A DNA stretch of 64,000 nucleotides from Paucidesulfovibrio longus DSM 6739 (GTDB lineage Bacteria; Desulfobacterota; Desulfovibrionia; Desulfovibrionales; Desulfovibrionaceae): assembly GCF_000420485.1 (NCBI RefSeq), contig NZ_ATVA01000014.1, positions 62,001 to 126,000 on the forward strand. Direction: 5' to 3'. The first letter of the stretch is position 1, and each line of letters opens with the position of its first letter. Positions 44,976-53,933 of this stretch are shown piece by piece. A program made the position numbers and the translations under genes. A model generated the notes under the pieces. The model had not been told where the DNA came from. It was given only the letters and a program-made list of their open reading frames with translations, and did not search any database.

Positions 44976-46370
44976 TCAATTCCGGTCGAGCAGCAGGGTC
45001 ATGCCGCTGATGCCCTCCAGCAGCAGGCCGCGCGGCTTGACCAAATCGGAGCGCTCCGCTCCGGGGGTCAGGGTGGTGATCACGGCGCGGCCGATGACGA
45101 TGCGCCCCGGAGTGGGGCCGTTTTTCTCGTCGCTGCGCAATCCCCAGAGATTGTGCAGGATCACGGCCCGACCGTCCCGCTGACCCGCGTAAAGCATGAT
45201 GTGCCCCGGCTTGTAGAGCAGGGTGGACAGAGGCGCGGCCTGGGCCGCGATGGCTGCTTCCTTGTTCGGGGCGGAAAGACCGGCCAGGCTCACGAACCGT
45301 CCTGCCTGGGCCTGGGCCTTGGAATTGCGCGGCAGGATCACGCCGAAGGGCGCGAACAGGTCGAGCATGGTGGCGGAGCAGTCCCGCTTCATGAACAGTC
45401 CGCCCCATCCGTAGGGTTCGCCCAGGAGCTGGTTGCCCACGGCGGCCACGTTCCACGGCGTCAGGGCCAGGGGGAAAAGCGAGGCCGCGCCTCTGGGCAG
45501 CCGCGCCGGAATCAGGTCCGCGCTTCCGTCGGGACGGCGCACGGGCGTGAGCACGCGTTCGGCCAGGGAGGACGCGTCGTCTCCGAGCGGGCCGGGCTCC
45601 ACGGGCAGCAGGGCGCCGATCCGGGCGCGCTGGCGGAAAAGGCCCTGGTCGTCGATGACGGGCACCCTGTCGCGCACGATCGCTGCGAACGGCCCGGCGC
45701 GAAAGCGGTCCATGAAGTCCTGGTCCGTGAAGGCCAGATCCGTGACCGGCATCCAGCCCCCGGCGTAGCGCGTTTCCACGAGCGCCCAGTCGCGGTCCGC
45801 GCTGAGGTGGGCCACGAAGAGCGGCGTTCCCGCCCAGACCGCGCTGTTCTGGGCCATGTCGAAGGGAAAGCCCTCTCCCGGCTCGCTGAAGTCGTTGAAC
45901 ATGGGGTCCAGGGTGGGCAGCAGCCGGAGCGAGGAATCGGCCACGGCCACGGCCTTCCGGTTCAGGTTCGGAAAGGAGGCCATGTCCGCGTTGCGGCGAA
46001 GGTCCGCAGCCCAGCTCGCGGGGCGGGGCAGGGTGTTTTCGCCGTAGATCGTCCGGGTCGCGGCGCGGTCCAGGTACGGAGTGAACTCGTCCGCAGGGAA
46101 GCTCGGCGTGCTGCGCCGCCAGGGCTCGAAGTGGCGGTCGAGGAAATGCGCCGCCAGTTCCTGCTGCGCTTCCGGCGAAACCATGCGCGCGTGTTCCGTG
46201 GCCGGGTCGAGATACGCGGTCAGATCCTGGGGCAGGCGTTCGATGTCGCGGACGAATCCGCGCGGCGACTTGGCCGCGCAGCCCGCAAGAAGAACGAAAA
46301 GCGCGAGCAGGACCGCGAAGCGGAATCGACGCAGGGAATAAACGCAGGAGCGCGAAGGTGTCGTGTTCAT
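44976..46370 (-). CDS. NlpC/P60 peptidase with SH3 domains (DvLysin-like lipoprotein)
   Basis: 464 residues on the minus strand from ATG 46370-46368. A lipoprotein signal ends VLLAGC. It is followed by an N-terminal clip region (about 40-150), two bacterial SH3-type domains (about 150-300), and a C-terminal NlpC/P60 domain. Catalytic residues seen are the Cys of MKRDCSATMLDLF, the His of PGHIMLYAG and the His of LHNLWG. The layout matches DvLysin of Desulfovibrio vulgaris, a gamma-D-glutamyl-L-diamino acid endopeptidase that trims peptidoglycan stems. It should act in the periplasm on turnover products. Confidence 0.92.
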   Translation of the reverse strand: MNTTPSRSCVYSLRRFRFAVLLALFVLLAGCAAKSPRGFVRDIERLPQDLTAYLDPATEHARMVSPEAQQELAAHFLDRHFEPWRRSTPSFPADEFTPYLDRAATRTIYGENTLPRPASWAADLRRNADMASFPNLNRKAVAVADSSLRLLPTLDPMFNDFSEPGEGFPFDMAQNSAVWAGTPLFVAHLSADRDWALVETRYAGGWMPVTDLAFTDQDFMDRFRAGPFAAIVRDRVPVIDDQGLFRQRARIGALLPVEPGPLGDDASSLAERVLTPVRRPDGSADLIPARLPRGAASLFPLALTPWNVAAVGNQLLGEPYGWGGLFMKRDCSATMLDLFAPFGVILPRNSKAQAQAGRFVSLAGLSAPNKEAAIAAQAAPLSTLLYKPGHIMLYAGQRDGRAVILHNLWGLRSDEKNGPTPGRIVIGRAVITTLTPGAERSDLVKPRGLLLEGISGMTLLLDRN

Positions 46371-46554
46371 GCGGGGAGCATAGCGCGAGCGGAGAGGTTG
46401 CGCCAGGGGGGGCTGTGCGTTTGGGCTGGGGTAGCCTACCGAATCAGGCGGGATTGGGCGGGTTATCATGCGGTTATGATTCACAAGACGAAAAAAGGGG
46501 AGTATGCAGAAGGCAAGAATCCGATCCGGGCAACCGCAAACAGGGGATGAGAGC

Positions 46555-46794
46555 ATGAACTTCAAGGAATCCGATCTTCCGCTGTCGCTCAAGCATGGCG
46601 AAATGCTGACGCTGGACAACGGCAGCACCATCCGCTTCGAGAGCAACGGCGAGGCCAAGGACATCATGATCAACGAAGACTTCAGCCCTGCCGTGACGCT
46701 GTTCCCGTCCAACGATTTCTTTTACGAGGCCGGAGGCAAGAAGTACAAGATGACTGCGGCGTTCGAGGACATCCTAGAAATCACCAAGGTCTGA
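46555..46794 (+). CDS. uncharacterised 79-residue protein
   Basis: 79 residues from ATG 46555 (MNFKESDLPLSLKHGEMLTL); GATGAGAG lies upstream, and the in-frame ATG at 46504 would add a non-conserved-looking leader. The protein alternates beta-prone segments (STIRFESNGEAKDIMI, KKYKMTAAFEDILEI) and has no cysteines, signal or motif. It stands alone. Function unknown. Confidence 0.65.
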   Translation: MNFKESDLPLSLKHGEMLTLDNGSTIRFESNGEAKDIMINEDFSPAVTLFPSNDFFYEAGGKKYKMTAAFEDILEITKV

Positions 46795-47223
46795 GCAAGC
46801 GGTGCGCCGCACCGAGACATTCTTCGCTGCGGCCCGGACGGGCCACCCGGACCGGATGCAGAGGTAAGGTCCGAGCCGCAGCGCAATTCCCCGCAGCGGC
46901 GAAGCGAAATTCATGCCGCCAGAGACGACCGCAAAAATATCGTCGCTTAAAAAATACATAATAATAGATAATTATAATATCGTCGCTTGTCGATATTGCG
47001 CCTTTTCCCGTCCGGAGTCCTGCGCGGCGCGCGGTTCGCGCCACAGGTTGTCCGGCCGGTTGTCCGGCCGGGGCAGGTGCCCGGCCTGGGCCATGCCGGA
47101 AGCGTCGCACGCTCAAGGCCGAGATTCCGGCCCGCTTGTGTTCCCCACGCCGAAAGGCTACCCTCCAAATGAGGTTTCATCCCGGGCAACCCCCTGCATT
47201 TCAATCCCAACACGGGAGTCCGC
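46795..47223. other. 429-bp intergenic region with an AT-rich core
   Basis: No gene is seen. Around 46930-46998 the DNA is very AT-rich and holds a repeated element (listed separately). A short GC-rich tandem of GTTGTCCGGCCG occurs near 47048-47071. The region probably holds the promoter of the solute-binding protein gene. Confidence 0.6.
46936..46997. promoter_or_regulatory. Direct repeat and palindrome in AT-rich DNA
   Basis: AATATCGTCGCTT occurs at 46936-46948 and again at 46976-46988, 40 bp apart (about four helical turns). The second copy also starts the inverted repeat AATATCG-N8-CGATATT (46976-46997). Nearly pure A/T lies between. It looks like a pair of regulator sites on one face of the helix. 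Confidence 0.5.
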
Positions 47224-48015
47224 ATGAGCACATCCGCCAACCCGCAACGCGCATCGAGTCTGGCCGCGTTCGCCTTGCTGCTCGGCCTGACGCTGCTCGC
47301 GGCCGGACCGGCCAAGGCCGAACCCCTGCGCTTTCTGGCCGAGGCGGGCTACGCCCCCTATTCCTTCGCCTATGGCGACGAGGCGCGCGGCATCGATTGC
47401 GAACTGTTCCAGGAACTCGCGCGGCGGCTCTCCCTCGACGCGGTCATCGAACTCGCGCCCCGCGACAGGATGATCGACATGCTCAGGAACGGTGAGGCCG
47501 ACGGTGCCGTGGCCCTCGGCTACCAGTCCGAACTGGTCCCCGCGCTGCTCTTCGCACGCAGGCAGGCCATGCGTTCCAACTCCTACGATCTCTTTTCCCA
47601 TGTGGCCCGCCGGGTCGCCTACGACGGTCCCGCCTCCCTGGCAGGCAAGCGCATCGCCCTGCCCCTGGGCGTGGACCCCGGCCGCGCCTTTGGCGACGCC
47701 GAGGCCCAGGGCGTCTTTCAGACCCTGCGCGCGCCGGGCGAATCCGGCTGCGTCCGGCTGCTGCTCATGAACCAGGTCGACGCCTTCGTGGGCCAGACCG
47801 AAGCCAGCTACGACATGCTCACCAAAATGGGCATGACCAGCACCATCCTCGCCGCAAAGCAGAACGTGGGGCGCGACTCCAGCTATGTGGCCGTGGCCAG
47901 GGACATTCGGGGACACAAGCCCGAAGATCTCGTCCGGCTCATGGAACTGGTGCTCGGCGACATGCTCGCGGACGGAACCTACCGAAAGATCCAGGCGCGC
48001 TACCTCCTGCCCTGA
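47224..48015 (+). CDS. Family 3 extracellular solute-binding protein
   Basis: 263 residues from ATG 47224, with GGGAG upstream. A signal peptide is cleaved after about residue 32 (AGPAKA). The mature part has the SBP_bac_3 pattern: LRFLAEAGYAPYSFAYGDEA, IDCELFQELARRLSLDAVIE, RDRMIDMLRNGEADGAVAL and LLLMNQVDAFVGQTEASYD. It should bind an amino acid or similar small polar ligand in the periplasm. No ABC permease or ATPase gene lies alongside, so it may serve a distant transporter or a signalling protein. Confidence 0.93.
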   Translation: MSTSANPQRASSLAAFALLLGLTLLAAGPAKAEPLRFLAEAGYAPYSFAYGDEARGIDCELFQELARRLSLDAVIELAPRDRMIDMLRNGEADGAVALGYQSELVPALLFARRQAMRSNSYDLFSHVARRVAYDGPASLAGKRIALPLGVDPGRAFGDAEAQGVFQTLRAPGESGCVRLLLMNQVDAFVGQTEASYDMLTKMGMTSTILAAKQNVGRDSSYVAVARDIRGHKPEDLVRLMELVLGDMLADGTYRKIQARYLLP

Positions 48016-48373
48016 AGCGGCCCGGCGGGGCGCGCGAAACAGAAAGGCATGCCTCCGGCGGCCCAGGGGCCCGCGGCCCCTGGAACCCCTTTGTGCGCCG
48101 AAGCTCGATGCTGCGCATCCGCGCTTCGGCGCGGAAGGGACTGCGGAGGGGAGAATGTGCTCGTGGAATTACAGGTCTGGAGTGAAAGGTCTTTAAAATA
48201 AGCTATCGATAAGTTTTGATAGCATGAATCCCCCGCTATCAGTCGGGAAAAGAAGCAACCCTCCCGCCGGATGCCGTCCGGCATCCGGCCCATGAACGGT
48301 CTTTGGGAGGGGGTCCGGGGGAACCCTTTCTGCAAGAAAGGGTTCCCCCGGTTCGTCTTTTCACGGACGGCGA
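48016..48373. other. 358-bp intergenic region with two hairpin-rich elements
   Basis: No gene is seen. Bases about 48045-48145 are GC-rich with pairing blocks (CCAGGGGCC / GGCCCCTGG, and GCCGAAGC / GCTTCGGC). A long perfect hairpin lies at 48315-48351. The part between 48165 and 48260 has lower G+C and no recognised motif. The layout resembles intergenic repeat elements; whether they recur elsewhere in the genome cannot be seen here. Confidence 0.6.
48315..48351. repeat. 17-bp perfect inverted repeat
   Basis: CCGGGGGAACCCTTTCT pairs perfectly with AGAAAGGGTTCCCCCGG around a GCA loop. It lies 22 nt beyond the stop of the minus-strand RND pump gene. Lacking a T-tail, it is more like a REP-type element or mRNA-stabilising hairpin than a classical terminator. 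Confidence 0.8.
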
Positions 48374-51300
48374 TTAGTCCCCGTCGTTCAGGATTTCGGG
48401 GTCGTACTCGTAGCCCTTGAAGCCGGCCTTGAAGAAGATGGAGTAGAGCACGGGCGCGAGGCCGAGGGTCAGGAAGGTGGCGAAGGAGAGGCCGAAGATC
48501 AGGGTGTTGGCCATGGGCCGCCACATCTCGCCCCCCTGGAGGGAGAGCGGAATCAGGCCGATGACCGTGGTGCTGGCCGTCATCAGGATGGGCCGCAGCC
48601 GCCGCTGGGCCGCGACCACGATGGCGTCCTGGGGCGTGTGCCCCCGTTTGTTCTCGATGTCCACCTGGTCGATGAAGATGATGGCGTTGTTGATGATGAT
48701 GCCCATGAGGCTGATCATGCCGAGCATGGCCATGAACCCGAAGGGCGCGTCCGAGACGTGCAGCCCGAAGGTCACGCCGATGATCATGGGCGGGATGGCC
48801 AGCAGGATGATCAGGGTGCGTCGGATGGAGTTGAACTGGGAGACGAGGGTCAGCACGATGAGCAGCATGGCCAGGGGCAGGCCCACGTAGATGGAGCGCT
48901 GCGCCTTGGCGGTTTCCTCCTGCTCGCCGCCGTACTCGACCTTGTAGCCCCGCGGCCAGTCCGGACTCTGGGTCAGCGCGTCGATGCGCGGCTGGATGTC
49001 GGCCAGGGCGTCGCTGGCGAAGCGTCCGGAAAGCGTGGCCTTGACGGTCATGGTCCGCTGGTGGTCGCGGCGGCGGATGTCGCTGGGCTGCCAGACCAGC
49101 CGTACCGTGGCGACCTGCGAGAGGGGCACCCTGGAATAGGAATTGACGTTGTAGACGCTGGCGTCCTCGATGCGGCCCAGGCCCACGCGTTCGGACTCCT
49201 TGAGCCGGAGCACGATGGGGATGTCTTCTGTCCCCTCCCGATATTTGGTGGGGGTGGTGCCGTTGACGATGGCGTTCAGGGAGAAGCCGATGTCCTGGGT
49301 GGATATGCCGACGCGCTTGGCGTTCTCCTGCTGCACGTCCACCTGGAGCTTCTTGGTCCATTCCCCCCAGTCGTCCCAGATGTCGTAGACGCCCGGAGTG
49401 GATTCAAGAATCGTGTTGACCCGGTCGCGCAGGGAATAGAGCGTCTTCATGCTCGGCCCGGAGAGCCGGACCTGGATGGGCGCGCCCACGGGCGGCCCGT
49501 TTTCGAGCATCTTCACGTCCGCACGGGTGTCCGGGAAGTGGGCCGCGATCTCTTCGCGGGTCCGGTCCAGCAGGGTGGCCGCGCCTTCGATGGTCTTGGT
49601 GTTCACGATCATGAAGGCGTAGTTGGGGTTGTCCTGCTCCGGGGAGAGGGCCAGATACCAGCGCGGTCCGCCGGAGCCGACGATGGAGCCGACCGAGGCG
49701 GTCTCGTCCTGGGCCAGCAGCCAGTTTTCCAGGTCGGCCACGCGCTGCGACGTGGTGCCGATGTCCGTGCCGTAGGGCTGCCAGAAGTCGATGATGAACA
49801 TGTCCCGTTCGTTGGGCGGGAAGAAGGTCTGCGGCAGCTTGGTGAAGCCCCAGCTCGCCACGGCCATGAGCGCCACGGCCACGCCCACGGAAAGGGTGCG
49901 CTGCTTCAGGCCCAGGAGCAGGAAGCCGCGATAGAGGCGGTAGAAGACGTTCTCGAAGGTCTGGCGCTGGAGCTTCGGCTTGAGGAAGTAGTAGCAGCAG
50001 AAGGGCACGAAGGTCAGGGAGAGTACCCAGGAGCTGAGCAGCGTCAGCGTGATGACGATGAACATGGACAGGCAGTATTCGCCGACCATGCTCTGGGCTG
50101 TGGCGATGGGCAGGAAGGCGAAGATCGTGGTCAGGGAAGCGGCCAGGAGCGGAATGCGCAGCCCCTTGACCGACTCGACCACGGCCTTCATGCGCTCCTG
50201 TCCGGCGGCGAGGCGCACGAGAATGGCCTCGCTGACCACGACCCCGTTGTCCACGAGCATGCCCAGCGCGATGATCAGCGAGGCGATGGACACGCGCTGG
50301 AGCACGACGTTGAAGAAGGGCATCAGCGCGATGCTCATGAGCACGGCCATGGGCACGAGCATGGCGGCCACCACGGCCGTGCGCAGCCCGGCGTAGAGCA
50401 GCATGACGATGACCACGAAGGCGAAGGCTTCCAGCAGGTTGACCATGAACTCGTTGATGGCGCTCTGCACGAACTTGGGCTGGTAGGCCACGAAATCGAG
50501 ATCCAGCCCCACGGGAAGGTCGGCCTGGATTTCCTTGAACTGCGCGGCGACCTTGTCTCCAAGCTCCACGATGTTGCCGCCCTTGGCCATGTTCACGGCG
50601 ATCATCAGGCAGTTCTCGCCGTTGAAGCGGGTCATGGTCGCGGCCGGATCCTCATAGCCGCGCCGGATGGTGGCGATGTCCGCGAGGGAGACGTTTCTGG
50701 CGGTTCCGGGGATGACGAAGGTGGTCCGGGCGATGTCCTCCATGCTGTTGAACTCGCCCGTGGCCTCGATGACGATGCGCTCCGGCCCGACCAGGGCGTT
50801 GCCTCCCGGGGTGATGGCGTTCTGGGACTTGAGCACGTCGAGGATGAGCTTGGGATTCACGCCCAGTTCCGCGAGCTTGGCGTCGGAGAACTCCACGTAG
50901 ATGGCTTCGTCCTGCTCGCCGTGGATGGCCACCTTGCCCACGTCCGGCATGGCCAGCAGCCGGTCCTGGATGCGCTCGGCGTATTCCTTGAGCTCGCGGT
51001 AGCTGTAGCCGTCGCCGCGCAGCGCGGCCACGATGCCGAACACGTCGCCGAACTGGTCGTTGACGTAGGGGCCGACCACCCCGGAGGGCAGCTTCGGGGC
51101 CACGTCGTCGATCTCGTTGCGCAGCCGGTCCCAGATGGGCTTCATGTCCGTGTAGCGTTCAAAGACCTTGACCCGGATGATGGAGATTCCGTTCATGGAT
51201 TCCGAAAGCACGTGCTCCACTTCCGGAATGGTCCGGATGGCCTTTTCCAGCTCCTCCGTGACCAGGGATTCCATCTTGTAGGGCGTGGCTCCGGGGAAGT

Positions 51301-51448
51301 AGGTCACGACCATGGCGTCGCGGATGGTGAATTCCGGGTCTTCCAGGCGGGAGATGGTCATGTAGGTGGAAATGCCGGAAAAGACGATGCAGAGCATGGC
51401 CACGAGGAATGTCCGGTTGTTCTTGATGCACCATTGGGCAAGGGCCAT
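48374..51448 (-). CDS. RND-family efflux pump, inner-membrane subunit
   Basis: 1024 residues on the minus strand from ATG 51448-51446, the normal length. TM1 (residues about 12-32) is followed by porter domains, a central helix group (about 335-550), a second porter region and the last helices (about 855-1015). GRFASDALADIQPRIDALTQ and VSQFNSIRRTLIILLAIPPM are typical of AcrB/MexB-like pumps. In helix 4, ALGMLVDNGVVVSEAI carries the Asp that follows the proton-relay position. It exports hydrophobic or amphipathic compounds in exchange for protons. The adaptor gene precedes it by three nt; no outer-membrane channel gene is next to it. Confidence 0.96.
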   Translation of the reverse strand: MALAQWCIKNNRTFLVAMLCIVFSGISTYMTISRLEDPEFTIRDAMVVTYFPGATPYKMESLVTEELEKAIRTIPEVEHVLSESMNGISIIRVKVFERYTDMKPIWDRLRNEIDDVAPKLPSGVVGPYVNDQFGDVFGIVAALRGDGYSYRELKEYAERIQDRLLAMPDVGKVAIHGEQDEAIYVEFSDAKLAELGVNPKLILDVLKSQNAITPGGNALVGPERIVIEATGEFNSMEDIARTTFVIPGTARNVSLADIATIRRGYEDPAATMTRFNGENCLMIAVNMAKGGNIVELGDKVAAQFKEIQADLPVGLDLDFVAYQPKFVQSAINEFMVNLLEAFAFVVIVMLLYAGLRTAVVAAMLVPMAVLMSIALMPFFNVVLQRVSIASLIIALGMLVDNGVVVSEAILVRLAAGQERMKAVVESVKGLRIPLLAASLTTIFAFLPIATAQSMVGEYCLSMFIVITLTLLSSWVLSLTFVPFCCYYFLKPKLQRQTFENVFYRLYRGFLLLGLKQRTLSVGVAVALMAVASWGFTKLPQTFFPPNERDMFIIDFWQPYGTDIGTTSQRVADLENWLLAQDETASVGSIVGSGGPRWYLALSPEQDNPNYAFMIVNTKTIEGAATLLDRTREEIAAHFPDTRADVKMLENGPPVGAPIQVRLSGPSMKTLYSLRDRVNTILESTPGVYDIWDDWGEWTKKLQVDVQQENAKRVGISTQDIGFSLNAIVNGTTPTKYREGTEDIPIVLRLKESERVGLGRIEDASVYNVNSYSRVPLSQVATVRLVWQPSDIRRRDHQRTMTVKATLSGRFASDALADIQPRIDALTQSPDWPRGYKVEYGGEQEETAKAQRSIYVGLPLAMLLIVLTLVSQFNSIRRTLIILLAIPPMIIGVTFGLHVSDAPFGFMAMLGMISLMGIIINNAIIFIDQVDIENKRGHTPQDAIVVAAQRRLRPILMTASTTVIGLIPLSLQGGEMWRPMANTLIFGLSFATFLTLGLAPVLYSIFFKAGFKGYEYDPEILNDGD

Positions 51449-51451
51449 GCT

Positions 51452-52546
51452 CTAACCCTCCGCTTCCAGCAGCCGGACCTTGCGGCCTTCCTCCAGCCGA
51501 TGCACCCCGCGGATCACCAGTTCGTCGCCGGGCGCAAGCCCCTCCAGCACCTCCAGTCCCTCCGTGCTCAGCCCGCCGATGCGCACGTCGCGGCGCGACA
51601 CGGTCATGCTCTTGCGGTCCACGATCCAGACGAAGCGGCCGCCGTCGGGCGAGGCGGCCACGGCCTGGGGCGGCACGATCATGTCCGCGCCTTCGGGAAT
51701 GCGGAAGGAGAATTCAGCCTGTCCGATCATGCCGGGCAGAATGCGCGGATCGTCGTCCACGATGCGCAGGGTCACGGCGAAGGTGGAGAGCTGCACGGCC
51801 TCCACGCCCACCTCCACGGCCAGGGCCTCGAAATCGCGGTCCGGGATGGCTTCGAAGCGGACCACGGCCTTGTCCCCCTCGCGGATGGAGGAGATCAGCC
51901 GTTCGGGCACGGCGGTTTCGAACTCCATGTTCCCCGTGGTCGAGAGCGAGGCGATGGTCTGCCCGGCCTGCACGGTCTGGTGCACGTTTACGGGCACCTG
52001 GGCCAGGGAGCCGTCCGCCGGGGCGTTGAGCACGGTGTAGTTGAGCTGCTGCTGGGCCAGATCGCGCCGCTTGCGCGCCGCGTCCACCTGGGCAGCTGCC
52101 GAGCGGTAGGACGCTTCGGCCTGGTCCATCTCGCTTTTGGAGATGGTCCGCGAGTCGTAGAGCGACTTCTTGCGCTGCCAGTCGGCCTTGAGCTGGTTGA
52201 AGGAAGCCATGGCCTGGGCCAGGGCCGCGTCCGCCTCCTTGACCTGAAGCTCGTAATCCGTGGGGTCGAGCTTGGCGACGAGGTCGCCCTTGCGCACGGC
52301 CATGCCGATCTTGGCGGGCAGGGCGAGGATTTCTCCGGAAACGCGGAAGCTGAGGTTGGATTCGATGGCGGTCTGGGCCACGCCGGAAAAAGTTCGCACC
52401 CGCGCTTCGGACGGGGAGCGGACAGTCATGGTCACCACGGGGCGGACCACTTCCTTTTCCGGCCCCGGATCGCGGGAGCAGCCGCTCGTGGCGAGAGTCA
52501 GCGCGGCCAGACACAGGATGCCTATTGTCTGCAATGGAAATTTCAT
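51452..52546 (-). CDS. RND pump periplasmic adaptor (membrane fusion protein), lipoprotein
   Basis: 364 residues on the minus strand from ATG 52546-52544. A signal ends TLATSGC, so the mature protein is probably lipidated. The MFP layout is a barrel start (SNLSFRVSGEILALPAKIGM), a lipoyl half, an alpha hairpin (about 100-170, EADAALAQAMASFNQLKADW) and the second lipoyl half with NAPADGSLAQVPVNVHQTVQ. A beta barrel and membrane-proximal domain follow. It links the RND pump to an outer-membrane channel, which would come from elsewhere. Transcribed with the pump. Confidence 0.95.
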   Translation of the reverse strand: MKFPLQTIGILCLAALTLATSGCSRDPGPEKEVVRPVVTMTVRSPSEARVRTFSGVAQTAIESNLSFRVSGEILALPAKIGMAVRKGDLVAKLDPTDYELQVKEADAALAQAMASFNQLKADWQRKKSLYDSRTISKSEMDQAEASYRSAAAQVDAARKRRDLAQQQLNYTVLNAPADGSLAQVPVNVHQTVQAGQTIASLSTTGNMEFETAVPERLISSIREGDKAVVRFEAIPDRDFEALAVEVGVEAVQLSTFAVTLRIVDDDPRILPGMIGQAEFSFRIPEGADMIVPPQAVAASPDGGRFVWIVDRKSMTVSRRDVRIGGLSTEGLEVLEGLAPGDELVIRGVHRLEEGRKVRLLEAEG

Positions 52547-52670
52547 GCCTACCTCCGATTCTGGATGGTACGCAGGATGCGACGCCTTGCCGATAATTGC
52601 AAGGGCTTGCGGAAAAAGAATAAGCCGCGCGGGGGGAGAGGAGCGGTTTCCGGCGCAAGGCCGGGAGCGG

Positions 52671-52919
52671 TCAGGTGCGGGCCTTGAAGATGCGTCCTTC
52701 GTCCAGGAAGGGGTCCACGAAATCGCCGCTCATGGAGCCGTCCGCGTTGATGAGGGGCTTGGGCTGGATCCAGCGGGGCACCACGTCCGCGTAGATCTTC
52801 TGCGACTGGGCGACGCGCCTTACGAACTCCCGAAAGTTCTCGGAAGCGAAGCTGTGGCTGACTTTGCTGAAGTCGCTGAAAAATTCCAACATGGGAATCT
52901 GGCCTTCGACAACCTTCAT
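52671..52919 (-). CDS. uncharacterised 82-residue protein
   Basis: 82 residues on the minus strand from ATG 52919-52917; AGGAG is about 12 nt upstream, rather far. It begins MKVVEGQIPMLEFFSDFSKV and is mostly helical in the first half, then Pro/Gly/Asp-rich (ADGSMSGDFVDPFLDEG). No signal, membrane helix or cysteine. It follows the 53015 gene by 95 nt. Function unknown. Confidence 0.6.
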   Translation of the reverse strand: MKVVEGQIPMLEFFSDFSKVSHSFASENFREFVRRVAQSQKIYADVVPRWIQPKPLINADGSMSGDFVDPFLDEGRIFKART

Positions 52920-53014
52920 GGCAACGGGGGCTCCTGGATGCTGAAAAACGGAAAGCGTCTCATGGGCCTTATCGGCGCAAGAGGGAAAAAACTTGAGGGG
53001 CGGAAGGCGGAAAA

Positions 53015-53854
53015 TCAGTTCGGGAGGGGGACGCCGAGGGACTCGGCCAGCAGCTGGCGTCCCCGGGTCAGGGCCACCGTGAGCTGCTTCACGTCCGCAA
53101 GGGAGAAGGGCCGTTTCATGAGCATGCGTTCTTCGGGGTACTTGTCGCTGTTCTGGACGTTGTTGACGATCTTGAGGAAGCGCTCCGCGCCGAGGGACTG
53201 CATGTTCGCGAGCACGTCGTTCAGCAGCTCAAGGCCGATGCGGCGGGCGCGGTCGTCGTCGCAGAGCCTGCGCCAGTCCGTGGCGGTCTTGCCGTAATTG
53301 TACTGGGTGGTGAATTCCTCCACGAGTTCCTTGAGCGTTTCGCGCCGTTCCTGCATGGCTTCGTTGTGCTCGCTGAAGAGCACGGGCTTGGCCGAAAATC
53401 CGTCCAGAGCCGCGATGCTGCCGCGCACGGCCACCAGGAAATAGCGCAGCAGGGGCCGGGGGATGATTCCCTTGGTGAAGTTTTCGCGGGCGGCGTCGTC
53501 CTGGCGCGAGCCGTCGGGGTAGAGCACGGTCTTTTTGTAGGCCCGCGCGATGCCGTATTCCGTGATCAGCCGGCCGATGCCGTCGCGGCCTCTGTTGCTG
53601 GGGCGCAGGTAGGCGTCCAGGATGGTCAGCATCTGCTGGGAGGATTCGTCCTTGAAGGTCTGCATGGTCGAGTAGCCCTGGAAGGCGGCGCGGATGACGT
53701 CTTCGATGACGGCACGCTCCATGCCCAGGGAGCTCATCTTCATCTTGAGTTCCTTGGAGAAGACCAGCACCTGCTTGCGGCAGGCCTTGAGGGCCAGCTC
53801 GTAGATCAGGTTGCGTACGTCCTCGACGTATTGGGAAGAAGTGTGTTCGCTCAT
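53015..53854 (-). CDS. uncharacterised helical protein
   Basis: 279 residues on the minus strand from ATG 53854-53852 (MSEHTSSQYVEDVRNLIYEL). It is almost entirely alpha-helical and strongly charged, with no membrane segment, signal peptide or nucleotide-binding loop. Segments such as IEDVIRAAFQGYSTMQTFKD and LRYFLVAVRGSIAALDGFSA may be conserved. It lies 79 nt after the EAL-HDOD gene on the same strand, so a link with signalling is conceivable. No family recognised. Confidence 0.72.
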   Translation of the reverse strand: MSEHTSSQYVEDVRNLIYELALKACRKQVLVFSKELKMKMSSLGMERAVIEDVIRAAFQGYSTMQTFKDESSQQMLTILDAYLRPSNRGRDGIGRLITEYGIARAYKKTVLYPDGSRQDDAARENFTKGIIPRPLLRYFLVAVRGSIAALDGFSAKPVLFSEHNEAMQERRETLKELVEEFTTQYNYGKTATDWRRLCDDDRARRIGLELLNDVLANMQSLGAERFLKIVNNVQNSDKYPEERMLMKRPFSLADVKQLTVALTRGRQLLAESLGVPLPN

Positions 53855-53933
53855 GCCTGGCCTCTCGCGTTTCGGAATCGGAAGCTCCTTGTAGCCGGAA
53901 CAGGGCGCGCGGGGCAAGTCTCGCGGGACAGGA

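Noticed and set aside
47048-47071. Tandem GTTGTCCGGCCG as a regulatory or CRISPR-like repeat
   Set aside because: Only two copies with no spacer and simple GC-rich palindromic content; no cas gene in the window.
49000-52687. Long open frame on the plus strand antisense to the RND pump and adaptor genes
   Set aside because: It is opposite genes with unmistakable RND and adaptor motifs, and its product is His/Gly/Asp/Val-rich, the signature of a frame shadow in GC-rich DNA.
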